Shown: positions 1 to 6,261 of the stretch, piece after piece | Layout of the letters: every line of letters begins with the position of its first letter | How positions within the stretch are numbered: position 1 is the stretch's first letter | From: Paenibacillus dokdonensis | GTDB lineage: Bacteria; Bacillota; Bacilli; Paenibacillales; Paenibacillaceae | DNA: 64,000 nt | Reading direction: 5' to 3' | Assembly (NCBI RefSeq): GCF_004916975.1 | Contig: NZ_STGQ01000001.1 | Location: forward strand, 1,326,993 to 1,390,992 | The notes under the pieces: generated by a model | Told to the model about the DNA's origin: nothing | The model's database searches: none | The model's input: only the letters and a program-made list of their open reading frames with translations | Program-made: the position numbers and the translations under genes

Positions 1-234
1 TTTTTGGAGGCAGCTTGTGATCAACTACCGGAAAGAAAATAACATCATAGTAAACAAATAAATCCCGATTGGGAATATGAAGACCCTGCTGGATAACGTG
101 TTGGCAGGTTAAGTATGTTTAATGATAATTATTATTTTTTGGCAATCGAAAATCGTTCTTATTTCATCCAATAAACAGACGATGTCAGTATAGAAGTTTG
201 GTACATTCAACACAGTCGAACTCTTGAAATTTAA
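1..234 (+). pseudogene. Possible degraded coding fragment
   Basis: The first forward frame reads like protein up to a final TAA at 232-234, including the stretches NPDWEYEDPAG and MFNDNYYFLAIENRSYFIQ, but is broken by TAA codons at 40-42, 94-96 and 172-174. This suggests the decayed 3' end of a gene entering from the left. A second frame, ending with TAA at 59-61, also reads plausibly as a short C-terminus. No family was recognised and no other gene is visible in the first 270 bases. Confidence 0.3.
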
Positions 235-270
235 AATATTACGTAAATAAAGAAAGGAGAAGTATCTAAT

Positions 271-321
271 TTGGATAAATACGGTCATAATGTTATTTTA
301 TGGGGGTGTTATTTTTTATGA
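271..321 (+). CDS. Possible 16-codon leader peptide coupled to the next gene
   Basis: A TTG codon at 271 lies 10 bases after a good Shine-Dalgarno (GAAAGGAGA, 252-260) and opens a 16-residue frame that closes with TGA at 319-321. The TGA overlaps the ATG of the next gene in an ATGA arrangement, the usual geometry of translational coupling. The peptide is hydrophobic at its end (VILWGCYFL). It could be a regulatory leader or simply a decayed start region. There is no family evidence. Confidence 0.35.
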   Translation: MDKYGHNVILWGCYFL

Positions 322-488
322 ATGAAGAAGTAATTACTTATATACTAATCTCCGTTTCCCCTAATGGGAAATATGTTATGATTAAATCTAAAGATGGCTC
401 GGGTAAGATCGAGGTTATTTCGAAGGATGACTTTGATACGAACTATGTTTATTTTGAAGGAATTGAATATATAAAAAGGCCAATTTAA
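318..488 (+). CDS. Small hypothetical protein (56 aa)
   Basis: I do not recognise this protein. The start at ATG 318 is chosen because GGGGGTG (302-308) sits 9 bases upstream; a longer version would begin at ATG 300 without a good ribosome site. The product is acidic with alternating hydrophobic residues (ITYILISV, KYVMIKS), suggesting a small beta-rich fold, and has no signal peptide or membrane segment. Its stop codon lies inside the terminator hairpin that follows. It is convergent with the Septu genes and probably belongs to the accessory element. Confidence 0.5.
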   Translation: MNEEVITYILISVSPNGKYVMIKSKDGSGKIEVISKDDFDTNYVYFEGIEYIKRPI

Positions 489-499
489 TTGGCCTTTTT
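473..499. terminator. Bidirectional Rho-independent terminator
   Basis: A perfect inverted repeat of 13 bases per arm around one central base: AAAAAGGCCAATT (473-485) and AATTGGCCTTTTT (487-499). It has a T tract in both directions and sits between two convergent genes. The stop codon of the small forward gene (486-488) is inside it. Confidence 0.85.
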
Positions 500-501
500 A
501 T

Positions 502-1242
502 CTAAAGAAGAGCAATGTCTTGAGTAGCAATAAAAAGTTCATCTAATTCGCTATCCCAAAGATATTCAGACTTTAAAATATCAATTATTTTATGAAAATG
601 CGGATCGTTTAATATATCAGAAGCAACTGTTGCGGCATATTCCGCCTGTGGGGACGCTTCTTCTAGTATGTTTTTTGTAGTCTGAACAATTCTATTCCTA
701 AGCCTGGTGCTTTTGCTTCCTGTATGGTAATCTTGACACTTTTCCAGAAGTTCTTCTATTTTCTCATGAACTAATTGAGAAATTTCAAATCTTTTTTGAA
801 CTACTTTCCTTGTATCGTTTAACAAAAGAACACTAATAGTTTCTTTACCTATATCAGTTTTCCCAATGAGTCTATAATATTTCATTTTTAAATGTTCTTG
901 GGGATTCATTTTTGATGGATCAATAATTGGATTGATTTCAGTGTTATGTTTGTGCTTGCGTCCATTGCACCGCTTACAACTTGGAAGTAGGTTATCCCAA
1001 TCGACAACTAAGTCTGGGTGAGTGTGTTTGTCTTGATAATGCTCTACTTCCATGTACTTTGATTCCACATTGAGCTTACACTCGCAATATGCACATTTAG
1101 AGTGCGAACTTGATAAAAGTGCTTCTTCTATATACGCTTTTTTCCAAACGGATTTTTTTGTGGTTTTATATTCTGTTGTTAATTTTAAAACAACATCAGG
1201 TGTGAGCTCAGTTGGTTTTGGAAGTTTATTTACTTTTATCAT
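502..1242 (-). CDS. ptuB: Septu-type HNH endonuclease (PtuB-like)
   Basis: A 246-residue HNH nuclease. Visible elements: a Cys-x2-Cys pair at 50 and 53, the EVEHY motif with catalytic-type His68, a second Cys-x2-Cys at 89 and 92, then Asn93 and His97 (CNGRKH). This zinc-bound HNH pattern is that of the nuclease found with retron or Septu ATPases. The start ATG overlaps the stop of the upstream ATPase gene by 4 bases (ATGA), so the two are made together. In Septu systems the ATPase-nuclease complex degrades nucleic acid during phage infection; that role is inferred from family and pairing. The C-terminal half is helical with no recognised domain. Confidence 0.8.
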   Translation of the reverse strand: MIKVNKLPKPTELTPDVVLKLTTEYKTTKKSVWKKAYIEEALLSSSHSKCAYCECKLNVESKYMEVEHYQDKHTHPDLVVDWDNLLPSCKRCNGRKHKHNTEINPIIDPSKMNPQEHLKMKYYRLIGKTDIGKETISVLLLNDTRKVVQKRFEISQLVHEKIEELLEKCQDYHTGSKSTRLRNRIVQTTKNILEEASPQAEYAATVASDILNDPHFHKIIDILKSEYLWDSELDELFIATQDIALL

Positions 1243-2423
1243 TCAGAGCCACTTCCTAAAGCTGATAATTGAATAGATAGAAGCTTTCGCATATGATTAT
1301 TAGGGTGTAACATATCGTTTAGTAAATCAAAAGCCGATTTAGCTTTAATGTAATCTTCCTCGTCAATTGCACTTTCAAAGTTTGCTATGTTTTCTAAGAA
1401 TAAAGAAGATCGAGTCTCCTCTAGACCCATAACATCAGTGAGTATTTCTTCAACGGTCCAACCTTGAAAACCGAACAAGGTTGAAGCAGTTTCCCTAACT
1501 ATGACCTCGCCTTCTTCGTTGTAACCCAAGGATATAATCTCGTTTGGTTCTGCAGCTTGAATAACATGCGCACTATGAGTAGTTACAATAAATTGAGCAT
1601 AAGGGAATAGGTCTTTAAGAACATAGAGCAGGTTAGCCTGCCATTGTGGATGTAGGTGTAAATCAAGCTCATCTATTAACACTATTCCGTTAAATTCTTC
1701 TACTTTTAAATTTAAATCAGAAAATCTCTGCTCAATTTCTTTGATTATTCCTAGTAAGATGAATATTACTGACTTATAACCTGATGAGAGGTACTCAAAG
1801 TATATCTCACTAGTGTTGTTTTGTTTCACAAGAATGTCATAAGTATCTCCCTTAACTTTTGAGAAAACTATGCGAGGGTCTAATTTATGAAAAATGGTCT
1901 TTGCTACCTCTAAATTATGCCGCTGAGAGCTAGAAATTGAATCTTCATGCTTTTCCCACAAGTAACGATTAATAAACCAATTTTTTGCATCAGTTGCATC
2001 AATGCCTTGTATGCTTAATTGTTCATGATCTACATTTCGCGGGTCTCTGGATATTGAAGTTAATTGAATATAATCAAAAGTTCTATAAGTCTTTATGGTA
2101 ATTATTTCCTTGGCGAATTCTCTAGCTGCGTTGAAATTTCCTCCTCTAAAGTACATATCATCAGATGGATGGAAGTTCGTCTTTTCGAGTCTATATATGG
2201 AGTTATCTAGATTTGTGATTTCCCAGAAACCCCTGTCATGATCAGCCTTTTTTCTGATATAAGAACTGGGATTATAAGTGAAGGATTGGGCAATACACTC
2301 TAAAATTGTAGTCTTTCCGATCCCATTTAATCCGCATATGACATTCATTTGCGGGTTAAATGATAAGGATAGTTTTTCTATACCACCAATTGCTTCAATG
2401 TAAATGCTTTTTAATTTAAACAT
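1239..2423 (-). CDS. ptuA: Septu-type AAA ATPase (PtuA-like)
   Basis: A 394-residue SMC/ABC-like ATPase of the OLD/RecF type. Walker A is GLNGIGKTT (31-39), an ABC-signature-like LSSG lies at 212-215, Walker B is GIVLIDELD (247-254) followed by LHLHP, and a switch His sits in THSAHV (282-287). It has no attached TOPRIM nuclease, so it is not a complete OLD protein. The companion is the HNH nuclease directly downstream, overlapping by 4 bases. AGGGGGA lies a few bases before ATG 2423. ATPase plus HNH nuclease is the composition of Septu anti-phage systems; the same pair also occurs beside retron reverse transcriptases, but none is visible here. Local base composition is AT-rich, fitting acquired DNA. 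Confidence 0.8.
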   Translation of the reverse strand: MFKLKSIYIEAIGGIEKLSLSFNPQMNVICGLNGIGKTTILECIAQSFTYNPSSYIRKKADHDRGFWEITNLDNSIYRLEKTNFHPSDDMYFRGGNFNAAREFAKEIITIKTYRTFDYIQLTSISRDPRNVDHEQLSIQGIDATDAKNWFINRYLWEKHEDSISSSQRHNLEVAKTIFHKLDPRIVFSKVKGDTYDILVKQNNTSEIYFEYLSSGYKSVIFILLGIIKEIEQRFSDLNLKVEEFNGIVLIDELDLHLHPQWQANLLYVLKDLFPYAQFIVTTHSAHVIQAAEPNEIISLGYNEEGEVIVRETASTLFGFQGWTVEEILTDVMGLEETRSSLFLENIANFESAIDEEDYIKAKSAFDLLNDMLHPNNHMRKLLSIQLSALGSGSE

Positions 2424-2470
2424 GTCCGTCCCCCTAAAATAAATACTGAACTCATCGTAATTGCAGGGAT

Positions 2471-2476
2471 ATTATA
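2471..2476 (-). promoter_or_regulatory. Extended -10 promoter for the ptuAB pair
   Basis: On the minus strand TGGTATAAT provides a consensus -10 hexamer with the TGN extension, about 48 bases upstream of the ptuA start. No good -35 hexamer is seen at the usual distance, as expected for an extended -10 promoter. Confidence 0.5.
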
Positions 2477-2518
2477 CCATTAAGTGTGGTTGTTAAGGCT
2501 TTTTTCTCTCATATATTG

Positions 2519-2547
2519 TTTACAGTCAGAAAGATATTTTGTAAAAT
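2519..2547 (+). promoter_or_regulatory. Candidate sigma-A promoter for the small gene at 2634
   Basis: TTTACA (2519-2524) and TAAAAT (2542-2547) are separated by exactly 17 bases. Transcription from here would give a leader of about 80 bases that includes the hairpin at 2594-2632. The region is AT-rich, so chance matches are possible. Confidence 0.35.
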
Positions 2548-2593
2548 AAACTCAACATATACGGACGCGCCGTTATACAATCCGAAAGCATCG

Positions 2594-2632
2594 GTAAAAA
2601 GGCTCACCTGCAAATTGCGGGGAGCCTTTTAC
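2594..2632 (+). promoter_or_regulatory. Hairpin overlapping the ribosome site of the next gene
   Basis: GTAAAAAGGCTC (2594-2605) pairs with GAGCCTTTTAC (2622-2632), with one bulged base. The 3' arm overlaps the GGGGAG (2619-2624) that would serve ATG 2634. It resembles a terminator stem but has no T tract after it on the plus strand. It could be an attenuator or a translation-blocking element, or the remnant of an older terminator. Confidence 0.45.
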
Positions 2633-2633
2633 T

Positions 2634-2876
2634 ATGATGATATGGAGTGATATGACGTTGATTAACCGGTATCAAGTAGTTAAATCAGATTTAGAATTGT
2701 TTGCTGCTGCTATTCTGGGATCACGCATTTATATTGCCTTTGATGATCAGGAAGCAGGTAATAAGTATGTGGTTGCCCATAGTGGTCCAGTGGAGAAGTA
2801 TACCCCTGAATATGTCCGTATTTCAGGTGTCTACTATAGGCGTAGTCAATATGAGTTTAGAGTACACATCAAATAA
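2634..2876 (+). CDS. Small hypothetical protein (80 aa)
   Basis: I do not recognise a family. ATG 2634 has GGGGAG nine bases upstream; ATG 2652, with GGAG four bases upstream, is an alternative giving 74 residues. The product is soluble with beta-strand-like stretches (RIYIAFDD, KYVVAHSG, YYRRSQYEFRV). It is followed by a clear terminator, and a candidate promoter and hairpin precede it, so it looks like a separately expressed gene of the accessory element, divergent from ptuAB. Confidence 0.5.
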   Translation: MMIWSDMTLINRYQVVKSDLELFAAAILGSRIYIAFDDQEAGNKYVVAHSGPVEKYTPEYVRISGVYYRRSQYEFRVHIK

Positions 2877-2890
2877 TGAATTGAGTGAAG

Positions 2891-2930
2891 ACTGGACTAC
2901 GCAGCAGCCCTGACTTAGTCCAGTTTCTCA
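2891..2930 (+). terminator. Rho-independent terminator
   Basis: ACTGGACTA (2891-2899) pairs with TAGTCCAGT (2916-2924), followed by TTCTCATTTT. It lies 14 bases after the stop of the small forward gene. Confidence 0.7.
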
Positions 2931-3100
2931 TTTTGACCTGAGCTCTTATTCGTGGCTCCAGGTAAACAAAGTTTCTATCCTCTCCGGATACAATCCCCTT
3001 GCTCACTCCATAAAAAGCTTACTTTTCCATCAGCCCCGGTCCAAGTTCAATTATTCCAGTCGCGGTTATCGAGAAACCATTGCTCGTTTTTCATGAGTTA

Positions 3101-3505
3101 CTATTTTGAGAAATCGTTTCTTAAAAAGATTCCATAATTAAGAACTAATTGTTTAGTATCTGGCCCGACTTGCCTTAATTCTCGTGCTATCTCTGACTCA
3201 TTGGAAATGATTTGTTTGTCTTGTCTAACGAAATCGCCGTATTTTGTAGAAATTTTACTTGTATACCTGAGAATATCGAGATCAACTTCTGGACTGATAT
3301 CCGGATCCCTGACAGTTCTTAATTTTGAATGATAATTATCAGTATAAGTGGTTGTAAAATTCGCTGAAACTTCTTCTGAAATGCTTAATGTTGGACTCGG
3401 AGGGATACCGCTAGTAGAATTATGAGCTAAAAAATGTGCCGTAATGGCTACTCCAAAAACCAACATTATTACAGAGAGACTTGTTAAAGATATTTTTTTA
3501 AACAA
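3101..3505 (-). CDS. Hypothetical membrane-anchored or exported protein (134 aa)
   Basis: The start is TTG 3505, nine bases after an AAGGAGG on the minus strand. The N-terminus has two lysines and then a hydrophobic segment at about residues 8-28 (TSLSVIMLVFGVAITAHFLA), so it is a signal anchor or signal peptide; no lipobox cysteine is present. The rest is polar and charged with Thr/Asp-rich and Lys/Glu-rich stretches and would lie outside the membrane. I do not recognise the family. It is divergent from the LexA-controlled operon at 3697 and probably belongs to the island. Confidence 0.55.
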   Translation of the reverse strand: MFKKISLTSLSVIMLVFGVAITAHFLAHNSTSGIPPSPTLSISEEVSANFTTTYTDNYHSKLRTVRDPDISPEVDLDILRYTSKISTKYGDFVRQDKQIISNESEIARELRQVGPDTKQLVLNYGIFLRNDFSK

Positions 3506-3620
3506 TGCTTATTACCTCCTTATCAACACGAAACAACCTATATTCTAATTATAGTGAATTCGATGGGAAACTATAACAATTATTTACCAATAGTCTTACT
3601 TAAGAAGGGTGAAATTTACA

Positions 3621-3650
3621 TTGATTATAGAACGCCTGTTTGGGTATAAT
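3621..3650 (+). promoter_or_regulatory. Sigma-A promoter of the SOS-type operon
   Basis: TTGATT (3621-3626) and a consensus TATAAT (3645-3650) with an 18-base spacer. One LexA-like box lies in the spacer and a second lies immediately downstream of the -10. Confidence 0.7.
3630..3641 (+). promoter_or_regulatory. LexA (DinR) box 1
   Basis: GAACGCCTGTTT matches the Gram-positive LexA consensus GAAC-N4-GTTC at 7 of 8 defined bases and lies between the -35 and -10 hexamers, where bound LexA would block RNA polymerase. Confidence 0.6.
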
Positions 3651-3653
3651 TAA

Positions 3654-3665
3654 GAACAATTGTTC
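3654..3665 (+). promoter_or_regulatory. LexA (DinR) box 2
   Basis: GAACAATTGTTC is a perfect match to GAAC-N4-GTTC and sits in a 16-base perfect palindrome (3652-3667) just after the -10 hexamer, over the expected transcription start. Confidence 0.75.
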
Positions 3666-3696
3666 TTGTCATTACATAATCAGGAGGCGATGAGGA

Positions 3697-3981
3697 GTGT
3701 TAGAAGATATTGATCGTAAGATACTCCGGATCCTATACAACTATTCAAGTGGGCGGCGGAGGCTACCATCCATGGACGAGTTAGTCATCAAAACGGGAAA
3801 GTCCAAGCAGGACATCAAGCAGTCGCTGATCAACTTAGAAGACCAAATGTTTATCATTTGGGATGATAAGCGCCTGGTCCAATCGATAAGGATTTTGAAT
3901 GGCTGGGAAAATGGCGGAACAGTGAAAGAGGAGCGTAAACCAAGCACAACGAGCAATACAGATTATTGGACTCAATATTAG
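3697..3981 (+). CDS. Small winged-helix-like protein (94 aa)
   Basis: The start is GTG 3697, with AGGAGG at 3682-3687. The first 70 residues have a helix-turn-helix look (ILRILYNYSSG, MDELVIKTGKSKQDIKQSL), followed by a DNA-wing-like IIWDDKR and then a polar tail. It is the first gene of a two-gene operon with a YolD-like protein, 12 bases apart, under a promoter with two LexA boxes, so it should be damage-induced. Its exact role is unknown; a transcriptional regulator or a DNA-binding accessory factor is inferred. Confidence 0.6.
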   Translation: MLEDIDRKILRILYNYSSGRRRLPSMDELVIKTGKSKQDIKQSLINLEDQMFIIWDDKRLVQSIRILNGWENGGTVKEERKPSTTSNTDYWTQY

Positions 3982-3993
3982 GGGGCGTGCAGA

Positions 3994-4326
3994 ATGGCAA
4001 AGAAACTGGAGGACAATGGGCTTTTTGAATCGTCTAGATGGTTACTGCCGGAGCGTCGGGAAGCATACTCACATCAGCTGACACACAAGGACCCAATTAT
4101 TAAGCCGGTGATTGATGAGCAGGAATGGCAACAGATTGGAGAAGCGCTAAGTGAGTCGTTTAATGAACATGCTCGCATTACAATCAAAGTATTTGATCCT
4201 TACGAAGAAAAAGAACTAAGCGGATTTGTCACGGTGATCAATATGTTCCTAAAAGAAATTAAACTCCGCAATGAGGATGATTGGGATTGGATCAAATTTG
4301 ACGATATTATTTCTGCCCATACATAG
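3994..4326 (+). CDS. YolD-like protein
   Basis: The 110-residue product fits the YolD-like family: an N-terminal Trp-x2-Pro-Glu-x-Arg motif (SRWLLPERREAY), a middle helix (DEQEWQQIGEALSES), then strands including ITIKVFD, GFVTVINMF and a closing IKFDDIISA. YolD-like proteins usually sit next to a Y-family polymerase gene (UvrX/UmuC type) on phages and plasmids and are SOS-induced. Here no polymerase follows; the gene ends at a terminator. It shares the LexA-controlled promoter with the winged-helix gene. A role in damage tolerance is inferred from the family and the operator. Confidence 0.75.
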   Translation: MAKKLEDNGLFESSRWLLPERREAYSHQLTHKDPIIKPVIDEQEWQQIGEALSESFNEHARITIKVFDPYEEKELSGFVTVINMFLKEIKLRNEDDWDWIKFDDIISAHT

Positions 4327-4344
4327 CATTAACAGCTATTTGCC

Positions 4345-4378
4345 AAAAGAACTGCACAAAGCGCGCAATTCTTTTTTT
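4345..4378. terminator. Rho-independent terminator between convergent genes
   Basis: AAAAGAACTGC (4345-4355) pairs with GCAATTCTTTT (4365-4375) with one mismatch, and a T tract follows at 4372-4378. It ends the YolD operon and lies just beyond the stop of the convergent HTH gene. Confidence 0.65.
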
Positions 4379-4380
4379 AA

Positions 4381-4809
4381 TCACTCTATAATAGTAAGAA
4401 AAATTTCAACATCATTAATAAACTTTGCTGAAGGTGTCCTTTTGTTTTGTTCCCAATTTCTAATAGATCTTGGATCAACACCTATAATGGAAGCAACTTC
4501 ATCAACATGCAGACCGTTATAAAATCGTGCTTTTCTAATTCGGTCCCCTAAAGTTGCTTCTGGAAGGTTCTCAAAACCACCAAAATACCATAACGATTTA
4601 TCTAAGCAGTCAGATAGTTTCCTTAAGCTCAGTAAAGATGGCTGATTATGTTCGTTTTCAATCATCGAAATAGCTTCAGGCGTCAGTCCTATCTGGGATG
4701 CTACTTCTCTGATTGTAAGGTTAGCAGCCAACCGAGCATTACGAATTCTTCCTCCAGGCGTTGAGTGTTTTGTTTGGGCAGTTGTTATATTAAGGGTTTT
4801 CTGCTTCAC
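4381..4809 (-). CDS. Tandem XRE-type helix-turn-helix regulator (142 aa)
   Basis: Two HTH domains are visible: residues about 19-72 ([19 protein letters not shown], then [21 protein letters not shown]) and about 86-140 ([13 protein letters not shown], then [17 protein letters not shown]). The best available start is GTG 4809, which lies inside the 3' end of the truncated comM frame and has no good Shine-Dalgarno; its first codons may derive from the junction. It is the first gene inside the element and would be transcribed from the comM promoter at 6052-6080 unless it has its own. It may control the element. No C-terminal sensor or peptidase domain is present. Confidence 0.65.
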   Translation of the reverse strand: MKQKTLNITTAQTKHSTPGGRIRNARLAANLTIREVASQIGLTPEAISMIENEHNQPSLLSLRKLSDCLDKSLWYFGGFENLPEATLGDRIRKARFYNGLHVDEVASIIGVDPRSIRNWEQNKRTPSAKFINDVEIFLTIIE

Positions 4810-5941
4810 TATACTTATGCCAGAGGTGTTGTCTGCACGGACAAGGATTCATCGAAGCCGCAAGCATGAATCGTGCCGGGAAAGTATGAACTGCTCTCGC
4901 TCGGCTGATGGTGACAGACTTGTCTTCTAGCGGCTGCCGCAGTACTTCAAGCACCTGGCGGTTAAACTCCGGCAGCTCGTCCAGAAACAGGATTCCGCGG
5001 TGGGCAAGACTGACCTCGCCCGGCTTCGGAATGGTTCCGCCGCCGATAAGGCCGCCGGCAGAAATGGTATGATGCGGTGAACGGAAAGGCCTGGTCCGCA
5101 GCAGCCCCGCTCCGGGCTCTTTCAATTTGCCGGCGGCGCTGAATATTTTTGTGGTTTCCAGCGCTTCCTGCTCTGTCATAGGGGGGAGTATGGTCGGGAG
5201 TCGCTTGATCAGCATCGTCTTCCCGGTTCCTGGAGGCCCCATAAGCAGGATATTATGCATGCCGGCCGCAGCAATGGTAAGAGCGCGCTTGACATGCTGC
5301 TGCCCGAGCACATCGGCATAATCCTCAATTTGGTAAGCTTCCTGAGCTGTGTAATGGGAAGAAGTCAGTTGCAAACCATCAAAGGATGATATGCGGAGCG
5401 GGCTGCTTTTTTCCCTGGAGGCAAGGCCTGCCTCCTGTTGACCGAGCGCGAACAGCTCATTTAAATGACTGATTGCATAAATATTCATATTTTCGATCAA
5501 GGCTGCTTCAGCAGCATTTTCCTTTGGCAGCAGAACAGCAGAGAAGCCCTCACGTTTGGCACGGTCCACCATCGACAGGATGCCGGTGACCGGCCGTAGG
5601 CTCCCATCCAGAGCCATTTCGCCGATGAGAAGAAGCTTATCCTCCTGGGGAAGGATGAGCTGTCCGCTTGTGCACAAAATGCCCAGGGCAATAGCGAGAT
5701 CGAAAGCGGAGCCTTCTTTTCTTAGATCGGCAGGCGCCAGATTGATGGTCGTACGCTGCAGAGGGAAGGTGAAGCCGCAGTTTTTGATCCCTGCCCGAAC
5801 ACGTTCTACAGCTTCCCGGATCGCTGAATCCGGAAGACCAATAATGGAGGTTTGGGGAAGACCGTTAGAGATGTCTACCTCCACTTGAATCAGCACCCCA
5901 TCAATTCCGTATAAACATGCGCTGTACATTTTTCCGTACAT
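4790..5941 (-). pseudogene. comM: Truncated comM (YifB, Mg-chelatase-like ATPase)
   Basis: The first 369 residues are clearly ComM/YifB: the N-terminal Lon-protease-like domain ([38 protein letters not shown]), Walker [10 protein letters not shown], the FRSPHHTIS segment and Walker [11 protein letters not shown]. After the conserved AASMNPCPC the usual Gly and zinc-type Cys cluster are absent; 14 unrelated residues follow and then TAA. The family is about 510 residues, so roughly 140 are lost, including the arginine-finger and sensor region. ComM is a hexameric helicase for branch migration during natural transformation; this allele is probably inactive. A perfect sigma-A promoter precedes it. 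Its Shine-Dalgarno (AAAGGGTG) is weakly spaced and can pair with 6011-6024. Confidence 0.85.
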
Positions 5942-6051
5942 ACAATAAAAGCACCCTTTCTCACGGGATCAAGTCAGCGGCTGCAGCATAGCAGTGCTTT
6001 CCTTCCGATTGAAAAAAGGTGCTTCCTTATTTTCGTAATATGTTTTACAAA

Positions 6052-6080
6052 ATTGTAAGATTGCGGATGCCAAATGTCAA
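6052..6080 (-). promoter_or_regulatory. Sigma-A promoter of comM
   Basis: On the minus strand TTGACA (6080-6075) and TACAAT (6057-6052) have a 17-base spacer. This gives a comM leader of about 100 bases. In that leader GAAAAAAGGTGCTT (6011-6024) and AAGCACCCTTTCTC (5949-5962) can pair. The transcript should also run into the HTH gene. This and the OhrR site are the contents of the 320-base gap 5942-6261; no gene is seen there. Confidence 0.75.
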
Positions 6081-6167
6081 GGTTCAGTTGATTTCTTAGG
6101 AATGGAATACGGATTTGATGAATTGCTGTTTGAAATGGCGGAAATAGTTGTAAAGTAAAGAAAAGCC

Positions 6168-6182
6168 TACAATTGAATTGCA
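6168..6182 (+). promoter_or_regulatory. OhrR-type operator
   Basis: TACAATTGAATTGCA matches the B. subtilis OhrR box TACAATT-N-AATTGTA with one mismatch and extends to a 19-base imperfect palindrome (6166-6184). It lies 80 bases upstream of ohrR, and its TACAAT half could also serve as a -10. It suggests autoregulation. Confidence 0.6.
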
Positions 6183-6261
6183 GGCAGATAACTTGGTAAT
6201 GTTTAATATTTCTCGGTCCATGTGATAATATTAGCAAATGAAGGCAGGTGATGGAAGTAAC

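Larger units (their letters stand above)
1..4834. mobile_element. Right-hand part of an element integrated in comM
   Basis: Everything left of about 4834 is AT-rich, carries accessory genes (Septu-like pair, SOS-type YolD operon, tandem-HTH regulator, small unknowns) and replaces the 3' part of comM. The right boundary is set by where the comM protein stops matching its family, after its Asn-Pro-Cys-Pro-Cys motif at 4835-4849. The left boundary, the rest of comM and any integrase would lie outside the window, so type and size cannot be given. A deletion or rearrangement that removed the 3' half of comM is the alternative explanation. Confidence 0.6.

Noticed and set aside
123..137. Fur-box-like TGATAATTATTATTT
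   Set aside because: It matches 13 of 15 consensus bases but lies in an AT-rich stretch that reads as Asp-Asn-Tyr-Tyr-Phe codons of a probable degraded gene, with no promoter nearby.
1..2640. A retron (reverse transcriptase plus msr/msd RNA) feeding the ATPase-HNH pair
   Set aside because: No reverse transcriptase reading frame is visible on either strand in the window near the pair, and a small gene with a terminator separates it from the left edge. Septu alone explains the data.
2915..3094. Minus-strand degraded frame beginning MKNEQWFLDNRDWNN with two internal stops
   Set aside because: It looks faintly protein-like but is short, has two stops and no ribosome site; too weak to call. The opposite plus-strand frame at 2952-3137 has an unnatural composition.
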